A stretch of 64,000 bases of DNA, from NCBI GenBank assembly GCA_963666875.2, contig CAXXPU010000018.1, positions 62,001-126,000 of the forward strand. The letters run 5' to 3'. The position numbers and the translations under genes were made by a program. Within the stretch, counting starts at the first letter, position 1. Each line of letters opens with the position of its first letter. Positions 58,411 to 64,000 of this stretch are shown in pieces. The DNA is from G963662655 sp963666875. Lineage in GTDB: Bacteria > Cloacimonadota > Cloacimonadia > Cloacimonadales > JAIOQZ01. The notes under the pieces were generated by a model. That model saw only the letters and a list, made by a program, of their open reading frames with translations, was not told the origin of the DNA and made no database searches.

Positions 58411-60111
58411 GATCTCCCAGACTGTGTGAAAATATGCATATCGATCTTGACTAAGTAAACGCATAGATTTAGATCGCCCCCGAGTGAGGGAATAATGCGC
58501 TACATCACAGGTGACGACCGTTATCAGATAACGGCGGAGTTTTGTTGTCTCGACGATCTGATCGAATCCGACAACATGGTTCGAATCATCGACCTTTTCG
58601 TAGATGAGCTTGATCTTGAGAGGCATGGTTTCACGAATACGAAGCCCAAGGATAAAGGTCGTAAGCCTTACAATCCAGGCGATTTACTGAAGCTATACAT
58701 TTATGGGTATTTGAATCGGATCAATTCGAGTAGAAAGCTTGAACGAGAGTGCAAACGCAATATCGAAGTTCGCTGGTTACTCGGCAATCTGAGCCCTGAT
58801 TTCAAGACCATTGCGGATTTTCGGAAAGATAATCGCGACAATCTCAAAAATGTATTCCGCGAATTCACCTACATATGCCGACGAGCTGATCTTATCGATT
58901 TCAAACTTGCCGCGATCGATGGAAGTTTCTTTTCGGCGGTCAACCATAACAGTAAGAATTACAGTCGAAACAAGTTACGAAAACTGATGGTGAAGCTTGA
59001 TCGCAAGATTGATGAATATCTGGACGAGATATCGAGATTGGACAAACAGGAGCTATCGAAGATATCGGATTTGCAGCAGGCGATTGCGGATTTGCGAAGT
59101 AAACAACGGGAATACAGAGAGATGCAGGAAGTTCTGGAAGCTACGGGTGAAACGCAAGTATCTCTCACCGATCCCGACAGCAAAATGATGACCAAACCCC
59201 AAAGCAAAATCGACATGAGTTACAATGTGCAACTCGTTGTGGATTCAAAAAATAGTTTGATCGCCGAATGTGATGTGACCAACGATGGCAACGACAGAAA
59301 GCAATTGTCGAGAATGGTTGAGAAAGTTCTCGAGACCCATGCACCTTCGGAACTTTCGGTGGTGGCGGACGAGGGATATTCATCTGGAGAAGAGATAGAT
59401 AAGTGTCACGAAAAGAATGTAGATACGTATGTTCCAGTACCGGGGAAAAAACCACCGCGAGAAGATGATCCATTTTGCCCTGCAAACTTCACGTATATCC
59501 CGGAAGAAGATTGTTATCTTTGCCCGGCAGGAAAGAAACTACCGAAATCATCCTTCAAGAAAGATGGTAGGCAGATAACCTATTGCAGTCGCAACATTTG
59601 TAAAGACTGTCCATGTTTTACGCAATGTGTTCCACCCGGATCGAAGTATAAGATCATTCACCGAAACACCTTTGAAAAGGCAATCCAGCGTCAACGCACA
59701 GTCAATCAAGAGAATAAAGAGAAACTAAAGCTTCGTCAAATGATTGTCGAGCATCCGTTTGGCACGATTAAACGGCATATGCGACTAGGCGATTTCCTCA
59801 CCCGGGGGCTAAGGTCGGTCAATGGAGAATTTTCATTGATTGCTCTTGCGTACAATATGATGAGAGCTTTCAATGTCCTTGGCTTTGACAGGCTCAAGGC
59901 GGCCATTCGAGACCATTTCAAGCACGTAAGAACAATATGTGCTTTTATATGCTTATTTCTGGTCAATTTTTGTTGGAAGGCAACGCTATATGCCAAATCA
60001 GAGGCATTTTCGCGGTAGAAAAAGAGAGTCTCGGCAAAAGTCTCTCAGAAATTCGCCATCTCAGAGATAGCCCCAAACCAGAAATCCAATTATCACACAG
60101 TCTGTCCGAGC
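58411..60111 (+). mobile_element. IS1182-family insertion sequence, copy 2
   Basis: 1701 bp, in opposite orientation to the element at 45031-46731 and the same in every part compared. The two copies face each other across 11.7 kb, so recombination between them would invert the segment, and transposition of the whole as a compound unit is conceivable. Confidence 0.9.
58495..60018 (+). CDS. IS1182-family transposase (copy 2)
   Basis: The 507-residue product is identical to that at 45124-46647. See that entry for the DDE residues. The stop is followed by 93 bp to the right terminal repeat ATTATCACACAGTCTG (60090-60105). Confidence 0.95.
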   Translation: MRYITGDDRYQITAEFCCLDDLIESDNMVRIIDLFVDELDLERHGFTNTKPKDKGRKPYNPGDLLKLYIYGYLNRINSSRKLERECKRNIEVRWLLGNLSPDFKTIADFRKDNRDNLKNVFREFTYICRRADLIDFKLAAIDGSFFSAVNHNSKNYSRNKLRKLMVKLDRKIDEYLDEISRLDKQELSKISDLQQAIADLRSKQREYREMQEVLEATGETQVSLTDPDSKMMTKPQSKIDMSYNVQLVVDSKNSLIAECDVTNDGNDRKQLSRMVEKVLETHAPSELSVVADEGYSSGEEIDKCHEKNVDTYVPVPGKKPPREDDPFCPANFTYIPEEDCYLCPAGKKLPKSSFKKDGRQITYCSRNICKDCPCFTQCVPPGSKYKIIHRNTFEKAIQRQRTVNQENKEKLKLRQMIVEHPFGTIKRHMRLGDFLTRGLRSVNGEFSLIALAYNMMRAFNVLGFDRLKAAIRDHFKHVRTICAFICLFLVNFCWKATLYAKSEAFSR

Positions 60112-60129
60112 GGCGTTTTCTTCGGGGAA

Positions 60130-60153
60130 GGGCAGGCACGGGGACCTGCCCCT
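60130..60153. repeat. Palindromic repeat family E, copy 2
   Basis: Identical over 24 bp to 46822-46845 (GGGCAGG, 8-nt loop, CCTGCCC, CT). This copy is followed by ACAGTAG rather than the IS110 leader, so it may represent an empty site. Confidence 0.8.
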
Positions 60154-60177
60154 ACAGTAGAGAGAAGAATAGGGGCC

Positions 60178-61551
60178 CTACTTCAATCCATTTAAATACT
60201 TGAGGATATCGCCTACGAAGCGGTTGCGGAAAAATACGCGGTCGTATTCGGCGATTTCGGGATATTCGTTCACGACAAAGGTGAAGAGGTAGGTCTTGCC
60301 ATTGTCCGAAACCATCATGCCCGTCATGGCGGCGACGTCGCTCAGGAGGCCGGTCTTGGCGCGAATGATGCACGTGCCGTCCTCGAATCCGGGCGTATCG
60401 ACAAGCGTTCCTTCCTCGCCGTAAACCGGAAGCGACGCCAGAAAATCGATCTTCAGTTGCGGGTCTTTGCAGGCGTACTTCATCACGTCCATGAAGAGCG
60501 ACGCGGTGAGGTGGTTGGCGCTGTTGCCCAGTCCGGAGCCGTTCACGATGTCGATCTCATGTCCCAGTTCGTCGCGCGCGAATCGCTTGATCAATTCAAT
60601 TCCCATATCCGGATCGTTGGCAAGTGAATCGCCGATGGTATATTTGAGCGTTTCGGCAATCATGTTGGATGACCAGATATTCATCGTCTCAACGATGTCA
60701 CGAAGCGGTTTCGAATGGTGGTCAAACGGAACAATGCCATCCTGGAGAAAGAGCGAATCAGGCAGTTCGCGACGGACGATTGTCGCCGGTTTGTTGCCCG
60801 TCATGTGAAGAAGCGTTCGGACATAGTGCTCGGTGGGGTGGTGGATCATGCGGGAAAAACTCGATAGGCGTTTCAACTCACCTCCGATGGTTCCACCGAG
60901 CATGATCGTGTCATCGGAGCCGTTATCGACGGAGCTTACGCGCAATCGACGTTTCTTTCCGGTTGTCGTTTTGATATCGTTGTCGATGGTAAAGTATTCG
61001 CCCGGCGTACGCAGAAAGACGTTTGCCGGTTGTCCGATTCTGCCTGGCGTGACGGAAAGAAACACGCTGTTGTAGTTGAGCGACAGCCCGGAAGCATAGG
61101 CGAGGTAGGAGCGATTGCCTGTCTCATCGATTCCCTCTACCGGTCTGAATCCGTCCTCTCCGAATCGGTAGTCGTCCACCACGACCGTATCGATCCCGGT
61201 GATTCCCTTCACGCCGAACCAGTAGCGGAAATCGTCAAAGTCCTCGATCACGGTGGTCGGATCGCCGCCGCCTTTGATGTAGAGGACATGTTTCGCCGGA
61301 TCGAATCCGAAAAGTGTTGTGTAACGGTAGCCGGTACCGAGGTAGTGCAAGGCGGCGAGAGAGGTGAGGAGCTTCAGGTTGGACGCGAACCGGAACGATT
61401 TCTCCGGATTGTGCTCCAGAACCGTTTCATCGTCGTCCAGGCAATAGACGATGTAGGCGACGTTGGATTTCTTCGCGGGTTTGTAGTCGAATCTCGCGGC
61501 AAAGAGATTGCATGTGAGGATAAACAGAAGCGGGAATATCAGGCGTTTCAT
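60178..61551 (-). CDS. dacB: D-alanyl-D-alanine carboxypeptidase/endopeptidase, PBP4 type
   Basis: 457 residues from the ATG at 61551, which begins a signal peptide (MKRLIFPLLFILTCNLFA). The class C penicillin-binding protein triad is readable: SNLK (FRFASNLKLLTSL, nucleophile Ser and Lys), SSN (MNIWSSNMIAE) and KTG (RAKTGLLSDVAAM). VNGSGLGNSANHLTASLF is the usual region between the last two. It trims peptidoglycan side chains or cross-links in the periplasm. The start overlaps the methyltransferase stop by 4 nt (ATGA), and a longer frame running into that gene is rejected. Confidence 0.9.
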   Translation of the reverse strand: MKRLIFPLLFILTCNLFAARFDYKPAKKSNVAYIVYCLDDDETVLEHNPEKSFRFASNLKLLTSLAALHYLGTGYRYTTLFGFDPAKHVLYIKGGGDPTTVIEDFDDFRYWFGVKGITGIDTVVVDDYRFGEDGFRPVEGIDETGNRSYLAYASGLSLNYNSVFLSVTPGRIGQPANVFLRTPGEYFTIDNDIKTTTGKKRRLRVSSVDNGSDDTIMLGGTIGGELKRLSSFSRMIHHPTEHYVRTLLHMTGNKPATIVRRELPDSLFLQDGIVPFDHHSKPLRDIVETMNIWSSNMIAETLKYTIGDSLANDPDMGIELIKRFARDELGHEIDIVNGSGLGNSANHLTASLFMDVMKYACKDPQLKIDFLASLPVYGEEGTLVDTPGFEDGTCIIRAKTGLLSDVAAMTGMMVSDNGKTYLFTFVVNEYPEIAEYDRVFFRNRFVGDILKYLNGLK

Positions 61552-62297
61552 GCTCGTCGGGCAATGATGATCATGTTGTGGGATTCGGAGGTCAACGGGC
61601 CAAACTCGAAGGAGCCGAAAACGTTTTCGAACCGGTAACCGCACAGCATCAGTAACAGCCGTATGGCGTCCAGATCGATTTCCTTCAGCGTGATGGTGTT
61701 GTCGAAAACCTCTGTTTCGCCGTTTTGATGGAAAATTTCGTAGCGGTCGTTCCAGGTGCGGGTCTTGAAGACGAGGTCGTCCTGCCAGGAGGTGTAGCTG
61801 GCGACGACTGCGTTTTTCTCATGCCAGGGCGCGGTGAAGGCGTGTTGATAGGTATCGGCCTTCTCGTGGTTGATCACGACAGGGCAAAGGTCGAGCGCGA
61901 GGATGCCGTCGGACTGGAGGTGTCTTCGGACGTTGCGCAGGCATAGCATCTGTTCTTCGAGGGTGTGCAGTAACTGGAACGACGAATAGCTGATGAACGC
62001 GAACGGAAACGTCTGATCGAGCGCGAAACCGGTCATGTCTGTGCATATCGGTATGAGGTTCGGGTGCGTTCCCATGCGGTCGATCATGGTCTGCGACGAA
62101 TCGATGGCGGTGATTTTGTAGCCTTTTCCCAGCAGCGGTTTGGTGATACGACCGCTTCCGCAGCCGAGTTCGAGGATCGGCCCGCCGAACTCGTCGGCCA
62201 GTTCGAGCCACATATTCACGTCGTTTCTCTGCCGTGTGCATACCTGCTCGAATTCCCATTCGTACAGTTCCGCAAAATTGTTCCAGTCTGTGTTCAT
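61548..62297 (-). CDS. Class I SAM-dependent methyltransferase
   Basis: 249 residues. Motif I is ILELGCGSGRITKPLLGKG (SAM-binding). KITAIDSSQTMIDRM gives the acidic residue for the ribose, and LIPICTDMTGF motif III-like. The substrate is not evident. The C-terminal half (FDNTITLKEIDLDAIRLLLM) resembles the ubiquinone/SAM small-molecule group. The gene is translationally coupled to dacB; the KAS III gene lies 130 bp upstream, across a pair of family A palindromes. Confidence 0.85.
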   Translation of the reverse strand: MNTDWNNFAELYEWEFEQVCTRQRNDVNMWLELADEFGGPILELGCGSGRITKPLLGKGYKITAIDSSQTMIDRMGTHPNLIPICTDMTGFALDQTFPFAFISYSSFQLLHTLEEQMLCLRNVRRHLQSDGILALDLCPVVINHEKADTYQHAFTAPWHEKNAVVASYTSWQDDLVFKTRTWNDRYEIFHQNGETEVFDNTITLKEIDLDAIRLLLMLCGYRFENVFGSFEFGPLTSESHNMIIIARRA

Positions 62298-62313
62298 TAT
62301 TATTCCTGTAAGT

Positions 62314-62364
62314 GTTTCAACTTCCGATTGTCCGAGCTTGCGAGGTCATCTGAATGTTGAAATC
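62314..62364. repeat. REP-like palindrome, family A (first of pair)
   Basis: GTTTCAACTTCCGATTG and CATCTGAATGTTGAAATC arms around a variable centre (TCCGAGCTTGCGAGGT). It lies between the methyltransferase and KAS III genes. Confidence 0.7.
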
Positions 62365-62372
62365 AAGTTTTG

Positions 62373-62424
62373 GAAATCAACATTCGGAAGAGTTGCTGAC
62401 GCAACACATTCAGAAGTTGATTTC
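62373..62424. repeat. REP-like palindrome, family A (second of pair, best preserved)
   Basis: GAAATCAACATTCGGAAG and CATTCAGAAGTTGATTTC arms with the central hairpin GTTGC-TGAC-GCAAC. It ends one base before the KAS III stop codon. Confidence 0.78.
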
Positions 62425-62425
62425 A

Positions 62426-63556
62426 TTAGATTACCGTCAACTGCATGTATCCCATCGAGAATCGTCCGCTTTCCGGCACGAAACAGAGGATTTTTTGACC
62501 TTTTTCGAGTTTGCCGGAATGGAACAGTTCTTCGAGGATGATGAAGATCGACGCAGCACCGGTATTACCTTTGTGTGTCAGGTTCGTAAACCACTTTTCG
62601 TACGGTATGGGAAAGCCGATCTCGTGCATGCGCTCGAACAGGATTTTCCGAAAGTACTCGGACGAGTAGTGCGGCAGGAACCAGTCGAAATCATTTGCGT
62701 TCAGATTATGATTTTCCACGGATGTCTTGAGCGCACGGTTCACGCCAATCTCGGGAATCCATTTGTTGAGCAGTTTCACGTCTTGCTTGATGGGGAAGTA
62801 GTCGTCCTTCACGGCGTCCATGAGCGACGGCGCAGTTCGCCAGCCTTCGATTTTTCCGTCGTCCTTCTTGATCGCGCCTGCGTACATGCAGGTCTCGATC
62901 TCGCCGGCGTAGGAGAAGAGGTCGCTCCAGTCAACGCGCAGCGAAAGACCATCCGGCCGCGGTTTATCCTGAAGCATCACCGCGCCTGCGCCATCGGAGA
63001 GCATCCAGCGCAGAAAGTCGATTCCGAACGCCATTTCCGGCTGCTTCTCCAGATCGATGTCCTCACCGCGATAGCGTTTGAGGAAATCGGCGCGCAGGAA
63101 GGTGGAGCACATCTCGGAGCCGGTCGCAACAGCTTTTTGTGCATTACCGGTCGCGACGCTCATGGCGGCGTAGTTGAACGCGGTGACTCCGGCGAGACAT
63201 TGTCCGGCGGTGCTCATCACGTGCAGCGGTTTCCAGCCGAGTTCGCCATGCACCAGCGGTCCGATGCCCGGCATGACGGTATCCGGTGTCGAGGTTCCGC
63301 AGCAGAGCAGATCGACATCGTCCGTATTTAGCAGTCCGCGGATTGCCTCGGCGGCGAGTTGAGCGTTATCGTGGGTAAACCGTCCCGTTTCGGGATCGAT
63401 CGCGTAGTGACGCTGTTTGATACCGTTGTTTCGCAGAATGATGCGACGCGTGCGGGACGAGACGCCGTCTATGCGTCCCAAAACATCTTCGATCTGATCG
63501 TTGTCGATCGGTTTGTTGGGCAGATATGCTGCGATATCGACAATGTAAGCTTCCAT
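62426..63556 (-). CDS. 3-oxoacyl-ACP synthase III (FabH)-like condensing enzyme
   Basis: 376 residues of the thiolase fold. The catalytic Cys lies in MSTAGQCLAGVTAF, a His in LPHYSSEYF and an Asn in LTHKGNTGAASIFIIL, in the Cys-His-Asn order of KAS III. It is longer than FabH (about 320) and its N-terminus (AYIVDIAAYLPNKPIDND) is typical of secondary-metabolism or lipid-specific relatives. It should condense an acyl-CoA or acyl-ACP with another acyl unit. Its ATG follows the radical SAM stop codon directly (TAGATG), which suggests tight coupling. Confidence 0.88.
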   Translation of the reverse strand: MEAYIVDIAAYLPNKPIDNDQIEDVLGRIDGVSSRTRRIILRNNGIKQRHYAIDPETGRFTHDNAQLAAEAIRGLLNTDDVDLLCCGTSTPDTVMPGIGPLVHGELGWKPLHVMSTAGQCLAGVTAFNYAAMSVATGNAQKAVATGSEMCSTFLRADFLKRYRGEDIDLEKQPEMAFGIDFLRWMLSDGAGAVMLQDKPRPDGLSLRVDWSDLFSYAGEIETCMYAGAIKKDDGKIEGWRTAPSLMDAVKDDYFPIKQDVKLLNKWIPEIGVNRALKTSVENHNLNANDFDWFLPHYSSEYFRKILFERMHEIGFPIPYEKWFTNLTHKGNTGAASIFIILEELFHSGKLEKGQKILCFVPESGRFSMGYMQLTVI

Positions 63557-64000
63557 CTATTGTTTCCTTTCGTGAAATCTTCTGTAGAGTTCCGAGAACC
63601 GGTGATAGAAAACATCCTCGGGCAGCCGTGTCTCGACTACGGCATTCATGTACGTATAGTAATCAAGATCGTGTACTTCAATCCGATCTTTCATGCTTAG
63701 GTAGAGCGGCGTTCCCGGCATGGGCGTCAGGATCGTGAATACGGGCAACTCGATTCCCTGCTCCACGATGTACTGCTCCAGTCTGTCGAAATCCTTATCC
63801 GTGTAGTCCGGCGAAACGATGAAGTCGCCGATGATCTTGATCCCGAGTTCGTGCAGGATCTCGACCGCCTTCGGAATGATGCTGGAGCTATAACGTTTGT
63901 TGAAGATGTCCAGCTTTTCGTCGCAGATCTCTTCGAACCCGACGATCGTGAAGCCCAGTCCGGTGTTCTTCCACTCTTTAAGGACATCTTCCCGCTCGAC
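63557..64000 (-). CDS. Radical SAM protein, probably B12-binding type (partial, C-terminal part)
   Basis: 147 in-frame residues enter from the window edge. GLGFTIVGFEEICDEKLDIF, IPKAVEILHELGIKIIGDFI, IVEQGIELPVFTILTPMPGT and PLYLSMKDRIEVHDLDYYTY follow the second half of a radical SAM barrel in B12-binding family proteins such as BchE- and HpnJ-like enzymes. The Cys-x3-Cys-x2-Cys cluster and any B12 domain lie outside the window. The neighbouring KAS III suggests a role in tailoring a lipid or polyketide-like product. Confidence 0.75.
   Translation of the reverse strand, partial: VEREDVLKEWKNTGLGFTIVGFEEICDEKLDIFNKRYSSSIIPKAVEILHELGIKIIGDFIVSPDYTDKDFDRLEQYIVEQGIELPVFTILTPMPGTPLYLSMKDRIEVHDLDYYTYMNAVVETRLPEDVFYHRFSELYRRFHERKQ

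Overview
The window (about 52% G+C by eye) looks like a chromosomal contig from an anaerobic bacterium of the FCB superphylum. A Cloacimonadota- or Calditrichota-like candidate lineage fits best. The lineage is an inference from three things. Two secreted proteins end in NPFNPDT-type FlgD-like/type IX sorting domains. TPR proteins are fused to second-messenger enzymes. There is a very large GlmL/MutL-family protein. Shine-Dalgarno sequences are strong and abundant, which argues against Bacteroidota proper. No rRNA, tRNA or CRISPR array was seen.

Layout. 1-7000 (minus strand): a truncated lytic transglycosylase lipoprotein, an RmlB-like dehydratase, a TPR adenylate cyclase, TsaB, an Fe-S aldo/keto reductase and a Gfo/Idh/MocA oxidoreductase. 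7189-12374: a YtcJ-type amidohydrolase, then five tandem paralogous lipoproteins. 12647-17469: a GNAT protein, then a lipoprotein/OmpA/HDOD/degenerate-sensor operon. 17466-20427: a PNPOx-like protein, a TPR-GGDEF diguanylate cyclase and an RsbW-like ATPase. 20547-27052: a PLP fold-type II enzyme, RmuC and a YgeW-like carbamoyltransferase, then a SatD/DUF3307 pair and XdhC. 27232-34355: an orphan MacB-like permease, TopA, Smg and SecA. 34861-39950: a TetR regulator overlapping the giant GlmL-like protein, then a secreted beta-propeller with a sorting signal. 40505-44996: a frame-disrupted secreted GH57 enzyme, dCMP deaminase, a pilin-like small protein and Dtd.

45031-60111 is bounded by two inverted, identical 1.7 kb IS1182-family elements. 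Between them lie an IS110-family element with a structured upstream region (candidate bridge RNA), a five-PAS hybrid histidine kinase with three membrane or lipoprotein partners, and a minimal pilus-like set (PilM, a GspC/PilP-like protein and a secretin lacking its pore-forming end) that overlaps a MagIII-like DNA glycosylase gene. 60178-64000: DacB, a methyltransferase, a KAS III-like synthase and a partial radical SAM protein, all tightly coupled.

The most unusual feature is the intergenic DNA, which carries at least four families of short palindromic repeats. In one family a conserved 19-nt core sits between arms that are perfectly complementary to each other but different at every site. 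In another the outer arms are conserved while the central stem-loops vary. These repeats, the IS110 candidate bridge-RNA region, the five-lipoprotein array and the uncoupled pilus/secretin cluster are the best leads for something undescribed.
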